Assembly (NCBI GenBank): GCA_039818165.1 | Contig: JBCBUL010000002.1 | Coordinates: forward strand, 227,204 to 291,203 | DNA: 64,000 bases | Direction of reading: 5' to 3' | Source: UBA5336 sp039818165 | GTDB taxonomy: Bacteria > Pseudomonadota > Alphaproteobacteria > Caulobacterales > Hyphomonadaceae | Part shown: positions 54,761 through 63,857 of the stretch, in pieces | Numbering within the stretch: position 1 is the stretch's first letter | How the letters are laid out: every line of letters begins with the position of its first letter | Position numbers and translations under genes: made by a program | Notes under the pieces: generated by a model | Databases searched by the model: none | What the model was told of the DNA's origin: nothing | The model's input: the letters and a program-made list of their open reading frames with translations, nothing else

Positions 54761-55840
54761 ATGAAATTCCCTTTCTGGCCGACCCTTGGTGTCGGCGCAC
54801 TCGCAGCCGGTGGCGCAGCGCTGGCACTGGCAACGCAGGGTCCCGGAGGCGCTGGGGAAAACCGGTCAAGCGCCGGGACCTGTTCGATAGGCGATGTAGA
54901 GGCCCTGTTCCAGCCCGGTGTATCCCTTGCGGATATGGTGCTCATAGAACGTGCAGATGGGGTGCTCGATGTCGCCTGGCGTGTTGAAGGGAGCGACCGA
55001 GGATGTGACCGGAAACGCCTGCCACCCGGCGGCGAGCTGGATGACGTTATCATCGCAGCCCAGTTCGTTTCCCTTGCCGGTGTCGAGTTTGGTGTCACAC
55101 CCAAGATCAATTTCACGGTAGAAACGACACCGCCGCCAAGGGAACTGTCCGGCGGTCAGGCTCAGCGGGTCCGAATTGCAAGGGCGCTCGTGAACGAGCG
55201 CGGTCCTGTGCTGTTTGACGAGCCATTATCGGTTTCTGATGTGACTGTGGACATTGCGCGTGTGGAGTTTGGCGCGTTGTCTCAAATTACCCCCGTCGAG
55301 TTGTCGGAGGACGGGTTTGAGTTTGATGGACCTGGCAGCTTGCTCGAGCTCCCAACCATTTCCGGCCAGCGCGTTGTCGATTGGGAAGGCCCGCTCCTAT
55401 CGAACGATCGTGCATTTCTGGCCAACATGTATGGCATCATCGATGATGCGGGCGAGTTTCCCGATGATGTGCCGGAAGGCCTGCCAGGCGGTGACCGCCT
55501 CACCGAACCCTTCCAGCCCCTCATTCGATTGGAAGTGACCCTGACTTTACCAGACATGACGCCTGAGGCCCCAGAAATCGATATGCCCGTGTTTACGGAA
55601 GCTGAAGCGCGGGAGCTGTTCCTGCCGGTCTGCCAGAGCAATGGTATCCGTGCGGAGGATTGCCCCCGTTTGGCTGACAAGATGGTATCGGACTTCGGGG
55701 TTGCCGCACTCGCTTACCATGCCCTCATGGGATACGACCGTTTTGAAGAGGCCAGTGCCATTGAGACGACGCTTGACGTCAATTTGGTCGAGGCGTCAAC
55801 GCGGCTGATGTATACAGCCATAGATGGCGATTTACAGTGA
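54761..55840 (+). CDS. Exported protein of the VWA operon carrying an ABC-ATPase-like block
   Basis: A 359 aa protein with an N-terminal hydrophobic segment (LGVGALAAGGAALALATQG) that looks like a signal or anchor, so most of it should lie in the periplasm. Residues 127-163 read like the ABC ATPase signature motif, Walker B and D-loop, but no Walker A is present. Outside that block are beta-rich segments with VEFG repeats, and the C-terminus (about 285-359) has two Cys and an alpha-helical look. It is the last gene of the VWA unit. No family recognised; ATPase activity is not expected. Confidence 0.78.
   Translation: MKFPFWPTLGVGALAAGGAALALATQGPGGAGENRSSAGTCSIGDVEALFQPGVSLADMVLIERADGVLDVAWRVEGSDRGCDRKRLPPGGELDDVIIAAQFVSLAGVEFGVTPKINFTVETTPPPRELSGGQAQRVRIARALVNERGPVLFDEPLSVSDVTVDIARVEFGALSQITPVELSEDGFEFDGPGSLLELPTISGQRVVDWEGPLLSNDRAFLANMYGIIDDAGEFPDDVPEGLPGGDRLTEPFQPLIRLEVTLTLPDMTPEAPEIDMPVFTEAEARELFLPVCQSNGIRAEDCPRLADKMVSDFGVAALAYHALMGYDRFEEASAIETTLDVNLVEASTRLMYTAIDGDLQ
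55139..55249 (+). other. ABC-ATPase-like fragment inside an exported protein gene
   Basis: In frame within the 54761-55840 gene. Residues 127-163 read ELSGGQAQRVRIARALV (signature C-loop), then VLFDEPLSVSD (Walker B with catalytic Glu and D-loop spacing LSxxD), then VTV, as in oligopeptide-type ABC ATPases. Walker A, Q-loop and H-loop are absent. The block is bracketed by near-identical GTnGAGTTTGG words at 55082 and 55262, exactly 180 nt apart. It could be an inserted gene fragment or chance likeness. Confidence 0.6.
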
Positions 55841-55969
55841 GGTCTGGACGCGAAAGTCCACGCGCTCAAATCGCCGGCACTGTTGTATTAGGTAGAACCG
55901 GCTGCGGCAGACCAACTGTTGTTTTGACTCTCGGGCAAGGTGGTTCCGGGAACGCGAATTCAATTCAAG

Positions 55970-56593
55970 CTAAAGCTCAATGCTCTCGGCCAAGGCGAGT
56001 GCGTCCTCTACTTCTACGCCCAAGTATCGAACCGTGCTGTCGATCTTTGTGTGACCAAGAAGAAGCTGAACGGCCCGCAGGTTTCCAGTCTTCCGGTAGA
56101 TCAAGGTTGCCTTCGTGCGCCGCATGGAATGGGTCGCATAGGACGATCGCGGAAGCCCGATCGATGCGATCCAGTCTTCGACGAGCCGGGCATATTGGCG
56201 CGTCGACAAGTGCCGGCTCGTATCCTTCCGGCTTGGAAACAGCCAATCATGGGGGCGGAGATCCTTCTCCAAGCACCAGGCGGCGATGGCCTCTCGGGTC
56301 TGTTTAGTGATCTCAAACTGAACCGCATTGCCGGTCTTGCTCTGAAGCACTTTCGAGCGGCTGCGGATGTCACCGCCGGTGCGAATGTCAGCGACCCGCA
56401 GCGAAACCAGATCGCAGCCTCTCAACTTGCTGTCGATCGCGAGATTGAAAAGCGCCAGGTCGCGGCGCTTCTCGGCGATCTCAAGGCGGACCCGGATCGC
56501 CCAGACCTCTTGTGGCTTCAGTGGCGCTTTCTGGCCCACCAGCTTGCCACGGTTCCAAGGGATCCACGTCCCGCTAGCTGCATCGAATGGCAT
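55970..56593 (-). CDS. Minimal tyrosine recombinase/integrase
   Basis: A 207 aa catalytic domain. All six tyrosine-recombinase positions can be read: Arg58 in KLRGCDLVSL, Lys86 in QSKTGN, His155 and Arg158 in THSMRRTKAT, His181 in LLLGHTKID, and nucleophile Tyr190 in VRYLG. The N-terminal core-binding (SAM-like) domain is missing; only about 40 residues precede the fold. The ATG at 56593 has GGAGG 5 nt upstream. Such short recombinases are common in alphaproteobacteria. It faces the VWA operon; no attachment repeats were found. Confidence 0.9.
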   Translation of the reverse strand: MPFDAASGTWIPWNRGKLVGQKAPLKPQEVWAIRVRLEIAEKRRDLALFNLAIDSKLRGCDLVSLRVADIRTGGDIRSRSKVLQSKTGNAVQFEITKQTREAIAAWCLEKDLRPHDWLFPSRKDTSRHLSTRQYARLVEDWIASIGLPRSSYATHSMRRTKATLIYRKTGNLRAVQLLLGHTKIDSTVRYLGVEVEDALALAESIEL

Positions 56594-56730
56594 GTGTTCC
56601 TCCATCGGTTGCCATTCGAGGACGCTTCAATTCATCTGCCAGGCCAAATCTCGCAATGTCTGGTTTTGCGCCCTGAGCTGAACCCTGCCGAACGCGTCAA
56701 CCGACCTTGGCAAGCGACGCCCCCCCTACC

Positions 56731-58161
56731 TCAATTTTCAATCGCCACGGACTCCCATCCCCCTCCGAGGGCGCGGTAGAGTGTGATCTGAGCTTTTAGA
56801 ACATCGACTTCCCTAGCCGCAATTTCAGCATTGAGGCCGTTCAGGCGACGCGCCGCCTCGAGTGCGGGGAAGAGCGAGTCGTTGCCCGTGCTGAACCGCA
56901 GTTCTGCAAGCTCGAGCGCGCGGGTGCGGTCAGCCTGGGCGATCTTCAGGGCTTCCAGTTCCTGGACGGCGAACACGTAGTCTGCGAGCGCGATCTCCAC
57001 CTCTGCCAGCGCCCCAAGCACGGTCTGGCGATAGGCAAGCCCGGCTTGGCCGAAGCGGATCTCGGCGAGGTCGATCTCAAAATCCTGAACCCCGCGATTG
57101 AAGACCGGCCAGTTCATGACCGCGCCATAGTTCCAGCTCTGGCTGGCAGTCTCGAAAAGGTCGCCGATTTGGTCAGCGCTGAGGCCGTAGCCGCCGGTAA
57201 GGGAAAAACTCGGATAAAGATCAGCGATCTCAGCGCCCACATCTTCATTGGCGGCCGCAAGGCGACGCTCCGCGGCGGCAATGTCGGCGCGGCGGCGCAG
57301 GAGTTCCGAAGGAACGGCAACCGGTGCGGCCGTCTCTGCATCGGGCAGAGGGGCCGGCACCATGAGGTCGGCCATGAGTTCGCTAGGCTGACGACCAGTC
57401 AAGAGGGCGAGACGTGCAACTGCCGCCCGATGGGCGCCAATCAGGCTGTTCTGGCGAGCCTCGAGCTCGGTGACGTCCGCGCGGGCACGCACCAGGTCGA
57501 ATTCGCTGGAAAGGTCCTGGTCCACCAGGTCTTCGGTCAGGTCGACAATCCGTTGCGCGAGCGCGATATTGTCCTCGCCCACGGCAAATTGCGCCTGGAA
57601 CCCGCGTAAGTCCGCGTAGGCAAGCGCGGTCTCGCCCAGCACCGCGACCGTCAGAGCGTCCCGGTCAAAGAGGCTCGCATCGATGCGCGCATCTGCGGCC
57701 TCCTCGCGCCGCTCCAACCGTCCGAACAGGTCAAGTTCCCAGAAGAGGTTGAGGCCAAAATCGAAGAGGTTCTGCACTGAAGGGGCACCGGGCGGAGGCC
57801 CAAGGCCACCGGCATTGGTGCTGGCTTCCTGGCGGCGCGCTGATGCCTGCCCGCCAATGATCGGAAAGCGGGCACTGTCGATGAGGCGCCGCGATGCGCG
57901 GGCTTCGCGCACACGCAGAACGGCTTGGGAAATATCGACATTGTTTGCAGCCGCATCGCCCATGAGCGCGTCGAGGACGGGATCATTGTAACGGGTCCAC
58001 CAATCGGCCTGTAGGGCGGCGTCACCGGCGACCAGGTCGCTGGTCGCGGCAATCTCGGACAGCTGAACACTGATCGGCTCCGGCCCGGCATAGTCCGGCC
58101 CGATCGTACAGGCTGAGACCAAGGCGGCGAAAGGCATCAGTACCCATTGCGCGCGGCTCAT
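56731..58161 (-). CDS. RND outer-membrane factor, NodT family
   Basis: A 476 aa TolC-like lipoprotein. The lipobox is LVSAC with Cys near residue 18, followed by TIGPDYAGPEP, the usual NodT/OprM start. The two coiled-coil halves have LRVREARASRRLIDSARFPI and ELLRRRADIAAAERRLAAAN. Its ATG overlaps the pump gene stop (TCAT on plus, 58158-58161), so the two are coupled. It forms the exit channel of the tripartite pump with the next two genes. Confidence 0.94.
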   Translation of the reverse strand: MSRAQWVLMPFAALVSACTIGPDYAGPEPISVQLSEIAATSDLVAGDAALQADWWTRYNDPVLDALMGDAAANNVDISQAVLRVREARASRRLIDSARFPIIGGQASARRQEASTNAGGLGPPPGAPSVQNLFDFGLNLFWELDLFGRLERREEAADARIDASLFDRDALTVAVLGETALAYADLRGFQAQFAVGEDNIALAQRIVDLTEDLVDQDLSSEFDLVRARADVTELEARQNSLIGAHRAAVARLALLTGRQPSELMADLMVPAPLPDAETAAPVAVPSELLRRRADIAAAERRLAAANEDVGAEIADLYPSFSLTGGYGLSADQIGDLFETASQSWNYGAVMNWPVFNRGVQDFEIDLAEIRFGQAGLAYRQTVLGALAEVEIALADYVFAVQELEALKIAQADRTRALELAELRFSTGNDSLFPALEAARRLNGLNAEIAAREVDVLKAQITLYRALGGGWESVAIEN

Positions 58162-61100
58162 GACGGGGCGCCTTCCATTGCCGAAACCTTCGAGGGTGTC
58201 TTCGTTCGGCCTTTCCCACGATAGCGCAGGCCGAAGAAGAGGCAGTAGAGCACCGGCGTCAGGCCGAGTGAGATGATCAGCGTGCCAATGCCAAGTCCGA
58301 AGGCGATGGCCACTGCCATGCCGAAGAACAGGACATCCTGAAAAATGATCAACGGCAGGAGGCCGATAATGGTCGTGATCGACGCCATGAGGATGGGCCG
58401 CAAACGGCGCTTGCAGGCGCTGATCACCGCTTCTGTGTCATCATTGTCGGCTTCGCGACGTTCAATATCAATCCGGTCCACCAAGACGATGGAATTATTG
58501 ATGATGATCCCCATCAGCGCATAGAGGCCGAGGATTACCATAAAGCCGAACGTGGCGTTCATGACCACCAGCCCCACAGCCGCTCCGATCACTGCAAATG
58601 GCAGGCCGAGCAAGAGGATCAGCGGGCGCAGGAAGCCGTTGAACAACGTCACGAGGAAAACAAGGATCATGCCGAGAATGAGCGGCATGGTGGCCGCGAG
58701 CGCGGCATTGGTTGCGCCGGAATCGTCAAGAATGCCGTCAAGTTCTGCGAAGTGGCCTGGCTCCAGCGATGCGTTGAACTCTGCGAGTGGCTCCGCAAGC
58801 ATTGGAGCCATATCCTCCGGCGAAAGAGTCAGGTTGCGCGCTTCAACCGTGACGGTGCGGATCATGTCCTCGCGCTGGATGAAGCTGAAGCCCGGTGCGC
58901 GCTCCAGAGTGGCGATCTGGGACAAGGGCACTGACTGGCCGTTCAAGCGGGAATAGATGGCGGTCGTCTCCAGCTGGGAGAGGCTTGTGCGTTCCGCCTC
59001 CACGCCGCGCAGGATGATCGGGATGGTCTCGTCGCCTTCGCGAAACTCAGAAAGCTCCACACCGCTCACATACTGGGCGAGTGCCTGGCTCACATCGCTG
59101 GATGTTACGCCTGCGACGCGGGCTTTCTGCTGGTTGATGCGCACATCGATCCGGTCGACGCGGTTGTACCAGTCGCTCCAGACATCGATGGTACCGGGGA
59201 TGTCCAGCAGCATCTGTTCGAGCTCCTTGGACTTCTCGAACACGTAGTCGGCGTCGGGCCCTCGCACCTGGACATGCAGGACGTTGGGGTCTGCGGGCCC
59301 GAGGAACATGCGCGAGAGCCGAGTGTTGGCGTCGGGCGCGGCGGCGCGGAAGGCGTCACGCAGCTGGGGGACCAGGGCTTCGGCAGTTGCCACATCGGTG
59401 ACATTCATGACCATGAAAGCGCGATTGGGGGCCGGGTCCACCGGCGCCAGCGACAAAACGAACCTGGGACCGCCAAAGCCCACATAGCCGGCATAGTCAA
59501 CAATGTCGGGATAGGTCTCCCTGTCAGAGACAATTTCCATCAGATCCTTGAGGCGCGCCTCCGTGGTCCGTGCAGTCACGCCCGCTGGCAAGTCCACATA
59601 GACGAGCAGTTGTGCGCGGTCACTGGACGGAAAGAATTTCTGCTGCACGGTTCCCATCAACATGCCGCCGACCATGAAGAGGCCAATCATCAGCGCCACA
59701 TAGGCGAGGCGGAACCGCAGGATTACTTTCAGTATGCCGCCATAACCGGCCTCAAGGGCGCGGAAGCCACGGGTGACGAGACCCGGCTTGTGGTCTCCAG
59801 ACTGTCCCGTAGCGCCAGGCTTGGCGAAGAAGTAACAGAGCGTCGTGGTCACCGTCATGGCCAGCACCCATGACGTCGTCAGCGCAATCAGGACAACGAG
59901 GGAGATCGAGCGCGTATACTCGGTTGAGGCTGTCTCCGCGATCAGGAGCGGCAGGAAGACCGCAATCGTGGTGAAGCTTGACGCAAGAAGGGGAAAGGCG
60001 AGTTCCTTGATCGTCTGGCCATAGGCGCGGTCCCGGTCGCCATGCTCTTCCAGCCGCCGCTTGAAATCCTCAGCCACCACGATGCCGTTGTCCACGAGCA
60101 AGCCAAGCGAGATGATGAGCGTGGCGAGGCTCATGCGCTCCAGCTGCATACCGAACACGCCCATCACCCCGAGCGTTGCCAATACAACGGCAGGAATGAT
60201 CGAGCCGACAATGAGACCCGTTCGGATGCCCAGGAAGATGACCACCACAATCAGGACGATGGCGAGGGTCTGGAGCATGTTGATGGTGACGCCGTAGACT
60301 GCGTTCTCCACCTGGTCGGACTGGTACGTGATTACATCAAAATTAAGCCCCACAGGCAGGGTGTCGCGCAGGGCATCAATCCGCTCGCTCGCCCGCCGGG
60401 AAAAGTTGATCACGGACTGGTCAGACTGCATGGCGAAGGTCAGAACCACCGCCTCTCGGCCATTATAGAAGGCCTTCTGCCGCGGCGGATCCTCATAGCC
60501 GCGCCGCACAGTCGCGACGTCGCCGAGGCGGATCAGCGTGGAGGTGCCCGGCACAGTGACGAGCACGTCTTCAATGGCTGCGACCGTCTCCAGATCCCCC
60601 GACGGATTGATCGGAAAGGCCATGTCACCCACGTCGATCTGGCCGCCCGAGCGCACGATATTCTGCTCCTGCAGCGATGCCTGGATCGCGGCGGGGGTCA
60701 CACCCGCCTGGGACAGCACGGCGTTTTCATATTCGACGAAGATGCGCTCTTCCTGGAGTCCGACGATTTCCACTTTCTTCGCACCAGGAATGGTGAAGAG
60801 CTGGTCTCGCAAATGCTGGGCATAGTCGCGCAGGTCCGAGAGTGGGTAGTCCTCGCCCCAAAGTGCAAGCGTGATCACCGCCACATCACCGAAATCATCA
60901 TTGACCACCGACGGGATCGTGCCACGCGGCAAGGCGGGCTGAACCTCTTCCACGGTCTCGGCCAGCTGGTCAAAGATGGTATCGAGATCGGTGTACTGAT
61001 CCTCAATGATCGCATGGATGATCGAGGTCCCTTCCATGGAGGTGGATTTGACCTCTTTCAGCTCCGGCAGGGTCACGATCGCCTCTTCCAAGGGCTTTGT

Positions 61101-61289
61101 GATCAGGAGCTCCACCTCCTCGGCCTCGAGCCCCGGATAGTTGGTGACGACCACGGCATCGCGGATCAGGATCTCAGGATCCTCACGGGCAGGCAGCGTG
61201 AAATAGCTGTAGGCGCCGTAGGCCATGAGCATGCCAACGATGAGAAAGATGACCAAGCGGTAGCGCAGGGCAAGGGGCTGGCGATCCAT
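58158..61289 (-). CDS. RND efflux pump inner-membrane transporter
   Basis: A 1043 aa AcrB-type transporter with 12 membrane helices and two large periplasmic loops. LREPSEI-like and GLLVDNGIVVAEDFKRRLEE (helix 4 region with acidic residues) are present, plus LLGLPFAVIGAAVGLVVMN and NSIVLVDRIDIER. It pumps substrates out using proton-motive force. Start and stop overlap or nearly join the adaptor and outer-membrane genes, giving the order adaptor-pump-channel. Substrate class cannot be told from sequence. Confidence 0.95.
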   Translation of the reverse strand: MDRQPLALRYRLVIFLIVGMLMAYGAYSYFTLPAREDPEILIRDAVVVTNYPGLEAEEVELLITKPLEEAIVTLPELKEVKSTSMEGTSIIHAIIEDQYTDLDTIFDQLAETVEEVQPALPRGTIPSVVNDDFGDVAVITLALWGEDYPLSDLRDYAQHLRDQLFTIPGAKKVEIVGLQEERIFVEYENAVLSQAGVTPAAIQASLQEQNIVRSGGQIDVGDMAFPINPSGDLETVAAIEDVLVTVPGTSTLIRLGDVATVRRGYEDPPRQKAFYNGREAVVLTFAMQSDQSVINFSRRASERIDALRDTLPVGLNFDVITYQSDQVENAVYGVTINMLQTLAIVLIVVVIFLGIRTGLIVGSIIPAVVLATLGVMGVFGMQLERMSLATLIISLGLLVDNGIVVAEDFKRRLEEHGDRDRAYGQTIKELAFPLLASSFTTIAVFLPLLIAETASTEYTRSISLVVLIALTTSWVLAMTVTTTLCYFFAKPGATGQSGDHKPGLVTRGFRALEAGYGGILKVILRFRLAYVALMIGLFMVGGMLMGTVQQKFFPSSDRAQLLVYVDLPAGVTARTTEARLKDLMEIVSDRETYPDIVDYAGYVGFGGPRFVLSLAPVDPAPNRAFMVMNVTDVATAEALVPQLRDAFRAAAPDANTRLSRMFLGPADPNVLHVQVRGPDADYVFEKSKELEQMLLDIPGTIDVWSDWYNRVDRIDVRINQQKARVAGVTSSDVSQALAQYVSGVELSEFREGDETIPIILRGVEAERTSLSQLETTAIYSRLNGQSVPLSQIATLERAPGFSFIQREDMIRTVTVEARNLTLSPEDMAPMLAEPLAEFNASLEPGHFAELDGILDDSGATNAALAATMPLILGMILVFLVTLFNGFLRPLILLLGLPFAVIGAAVGLVVMNATFGFMVILGLYALMGIIINNSIVLVDRIDIERREADNDDTEAVISACKRRLRPILMASITTIIGLLPLIIFQDVLFFGMAVAIAFGLGIGTLIISLGLTPVLYCLFFGLRYRGKGRTKTPSKVSAMEGAPS

Positions 61290-61300
61290 GGTCTTCGTCC

Positions 61301-62389
61301 CTACTCGTTAAACCGGGCAACGGCGCTGTTGGCGAACTGCACCTGCTCTCCGTCACGAAGCTCGGCAACGCCGCGCAGTGCGATCTGCTCGCCTGGTTCA
61401 AGCCCCGAAAGGATGCGGGCACCGCCGTCATCGATGTCCCCCACCTGAACCTTTTGTGCTTTCACGGTCTGCGATGATGGGTCGACGACGAAAACCGTCG
61501 CTACAGAAGGCGAAGCGCCGGGCAGGTAGCTCGTCAGCGGAATGGTGATGCCGTCTGTGGCGCTCTTGTCCTGCACTGTGACCGAGACGCGGCTGCCCGG
61601 GCGCAAATCCGTGGTCTCGACGCGCAGTGTGACGGGATAAAGCCCGCCTGCGCCTGCATCGCGGCCAACCTCAATGACACTCGCCTCGAAAACCCGCCCA
61701 TCGCTGGCCTCTACGCTCCAAACATCGCCTAGGGCTGCGGCATCGACTGTGCGTTGCGGCAGCTCGGTCACGACTTCAAGTGCCGAGCCATTGCCCACCA
61801 CCTGCAGGACGGGCTGGCCCATGGAGACAATCTCCGAGGGCTCTCGCAAACGGGCCACGACCTCGCCCTTGAAAGGCGCGACCAGCCGGGTATCGGCGAT
61901 GCGTTCCCGCGCCGTGGCGACGGAGGCGTCAAGCGATGAAACCCGCGCATTCGCGCGATCAAACCGCGCTTCTGCTGCATCAATGGCGGCAGGCGCGATG
62001 GCGCCTGTCCCGCGCAAGGCGGCGCGGCGATCGAGGTCCACCTTGGCATCATCGCGCTCGGTTTCGGCTTCGCTCAATTGGGCCAGGGCGGAATCGAGTG
62101 CCAGCCGCGCCTGGCGGTCATCGACACGGCCCAGCGTGTCCCCCGCAGCAAACGTGTCACCGAGGTCCACATTGAGCGCTGTGATGATGCCTGATGCCTC
62201 AAAAGCGAGGCTCGAGCGCTCGCTCGCGCGGACCACGCCAGGATAGGTTTGCGCCGAGGCGGTGGAACCCGAGGTGACTTGAACCATTTCGATGGTGCGG
62301 GGCGCGGGCTCGACGACTTCACCCTGCTCGCTACATGCTGCCAACACCATGGCGGTGGCCAGCCCGGCAAAACTTGCTCTCTCAGTCAC
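61301..62389 (-). CDS. RND efflux periplasmic adaptor (membrane fusion protein)
   Basis: A 362 aa lipoprotein with lipobox VLAAC. GTG at 62389 is chosen because GGAGG lies 5 nt upstream; the longer frame lacks such a site. It has the lipoyl-like half-motifs (FEASGIITALNVDLGDTFAA and LVAPFKGEVVARLREPSEIV) flanking a helical hairpin, then beta-barrel and membrane-proximal parts. It bridges pump and channel. It is the first gene of the minus-strand operon; the TetR gene is divergent from it. Confidence 0.94.
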   Translation of the reverse strand: MTERASFAGLATAMVLAACSEQGEVVEPAPRTIEMVQVTSGSTASAQTYPGVVRASERSSLAFEASGIITALNVDLGDTFAAGDTLGRVDDRQARLALDSALAQLSEAETERDDAKVDLDRRAALRGTGAIAPAAIDAAEARFDRANARVSSLDASVATARERIADTRLVAPFKGEVVARLREPSEIVSMGQPVLQVVGNGSALEVVTELPQRTVDAAALGDVWSVEASDGRVFEASVIEVGRDAGAGGLYPVTLRVETTDLRPGSRVSVTVQDKSATDGITIPLTSYLPGASPSVATVFVVDPSSQTVKAQKVQVGDIDDGGARILSGLEPGEQIALRGVAELRDGEQVQFANSAVARFNE

Positions 62390-62401
62390 GACGACCTCCA
62401 A

Positions 62402-62416
62402 ACTGTACGGTACAGT
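62402..62416. promoter_or_regulatory. Palindromic operator between efflux operon and TetR gene
   Basis: ACTGTAC G GTACAGT is a perfect 7-1-7 inverted repeat, 13 nt before the adaptor GTG and just ahead of the TetR gene on the other strand. TetR-type repressors bind such sites, so it is the likely operator for both directions. Confidence 0.82.
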
Positions 62417-62452
62417 ACACGCATTAAAATGGTCGCCCACTTGCCCACGTCA

Positions 62453-63097
62453 ATGGTCAGTGAGAAAGAAAGTGAAAATACAGGGATGCACGTGGCCGAA
62501 AACGAGACGAGAACCGATATTTCGCCGAAAGAGCGGATCATCGCCGCGGCCCGTCGGCTGTTTTTTCTGCACGGCTTCGGGGCCGTCACCACCGATATGT
62601 TGGCGCGTGAAGCGGCGACTTCGAAGGCCACGCTTTACAAATACTTCCCGGAAAAGTCGGACATTCTCAGCGCTGTGGTCGAGGGCGAAGGGCACCGGTT
62701 CTGGATCGATATCGGTTCCCTGCCGTCCGATCGCGAAGGATATCATAGCGCCCTGAGCGCTTACGGACGCGGCTTTCTCGATCTGCTGTCAGACCCTGAA
62801 GTCCGCAACTTCGAACATCTCATGATCAGTGAAGCGCGCGCCCATCCAAGCGGTGCGCAAACCTTCTTCATATGCGCACAACAACGCACCCTCGACGAGC
62901 TCACCCGCATTATTGCCGTCGGCCAGGATGCGGGGCACGTCCGCAGCGACCATTCGGCTGCAAAACTTGCCGATATGTTGATCTGCGCCTGGAAGGGCAT
63001 GACCCATGCGCGTCTGCAACTTGGGTTGGAAGAGGCGCCCTACACGGATCGCGATGCCCATGTGGCACGCTGCATCGCGATCATTTTGAGCATTTAG
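62453..63097 (+). CDS. TetR family transcriptional regulator
   Basis: About 214 aa. The N-terminal HTH reads TDMLAREAATSKATLYKYFP, a typical TetR region, after KERIIAAARRLFFLHGFGAV. The start is uncertain: ATG at 62429, 62453 and 62486 are in frame; no strong ribosome site decides it. Divergent from the efflux operon with an operator between them, so it probably represses the pump and itself and is released by a pump substrate. Confidence 0.9.
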   Translation: MVSEKESENTGMHVAENETRTDISPKERIIAAARRLFFLHGFGAVTTDMLAREAATSKATLYKYFPEKSDILSAVVEGEGHRFWIDIGSLPSDREGYHSALSAYGRGFLDLLSDPEVRNFEHLMISEARAHPSGAQTFFICAQQRTLDELTRIIAVGQDAGHVRSDHSAAKLADMLICAWKGMTHARLQLGLEEAPYTDRDAHVARCIAIILSI

Positions 63098-63205
63098 GCT
63101 ATTATGAACGCTTGAGGCCCAGCGATGCGGTAACGGACCGCTCAGATAAATGAGAAATGGCTCCCTAGTAGGCACATACGAGTTCAGCAGCTAATACTCC
63201 GAGCC

Positions 63206-63502
63206 ATGGCTGAATTTTTGATCCTTATGCATGCTGACACACAGGAAATCGTCTCAGACAGTTCCTGGGATGAATACATTGCGAAACTCGTCTCGATGGG
63301 TGCGATGAGAGGTGGAAGCGCGCTCAGTGGCGGGAAAAGCTATCGAAATTCTGGACCGCCCGCGAGCATTACTGAGCACATTGTCGGTTACCTCAAAATC
63401 GAAGCTGAGACGATCGAACAAGCTGGATCGATGCTTGCTGGCAATCCAGTCTTCGAAGCTGGCGGAACGGTCGAGATCAGGGAGCTGCCGAAAACGTCCT
63501 GA
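63206..63502 (+). CDS. YCII-related (YciI family) protein
   Basis: A 98 aa protein starting MAEFLILMHADTQEIVSDSS, with YIAKLVSMGAMRGGSALSGG in the middle, and a ferredoxin-like alpha-beta pattern consistent with the YCII/DGPF family of small enzyme-like proteins. Their reactions are mostly unknown. It stands alone after the TetR gene. Confidence 0.85.
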   Translation: MAEFLILMHADTQEIVSDSSWDEYIAKLVSMGAMRGGSALSGGKSYRNSGPPASITEHIVGYLKIEAETIEQAGSMLAGNPVFEAGGTVEIRELPKTS

Positions 63503-63857
63503 CGATTTTCCGCCCATGAATGAAACACGGCCAACGCTTCGTGCGTAAAACGCTGTTCCTGAACTTCAGAGCTTGACGCCGAAAGTCCGTCGAGACGTCA
63601 GCCGCAAAAACTGAAGTAGCGCTTGTGTCGCTCGGCGCCCGACAAAAGCGGCTTCGCGACGGAAATAACTTTCCCGATTTCGGTCGCCGACGCAGCTGGC
63701 TTCAGTGTCCGGCTTCTGCAGCCGGTTTCGCACTTCACCGATTCTAAGGGCTGCTTTTGCGCCCATACGAGACGATCGGGTCCGCTGAAACGACCGGCGC
63801 AAACTCGCCAAACGCGGTCATCGAACCGATTTCTCCCAGTGTCTTAGATTGGCGAGT
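63503..63857. other. Gene-poor stretch before the right edge
   Basis: About 355 nt with short open frames on both strands that look non-coding (Arg/Ser-rich, no ribosome sites). Sequence words like GCGGCTTCGCGACGG recur in a loose way. It could be an eroded gene. Nothing specific could be supported. Confidence 0.5.

Noticed and set aside
55842..55969. Terminator or attachment site between VWA operon and recombinase
   Set aside because: No convincing stem with T tract and no repeat pair could be confirmed by eye.
60042..61448. 468 aa plus-strand frame opposite the RND pump
   Set aside because: Antisense to a clear AcrB-type gene; His/Arg/Asp-rich composition typical of a shadow frame.
63566..63811. 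81 aa minus-strand frame near the right edge
   Set aside because: Arg/Ser-rich, no ribosome site; looks non-coding.
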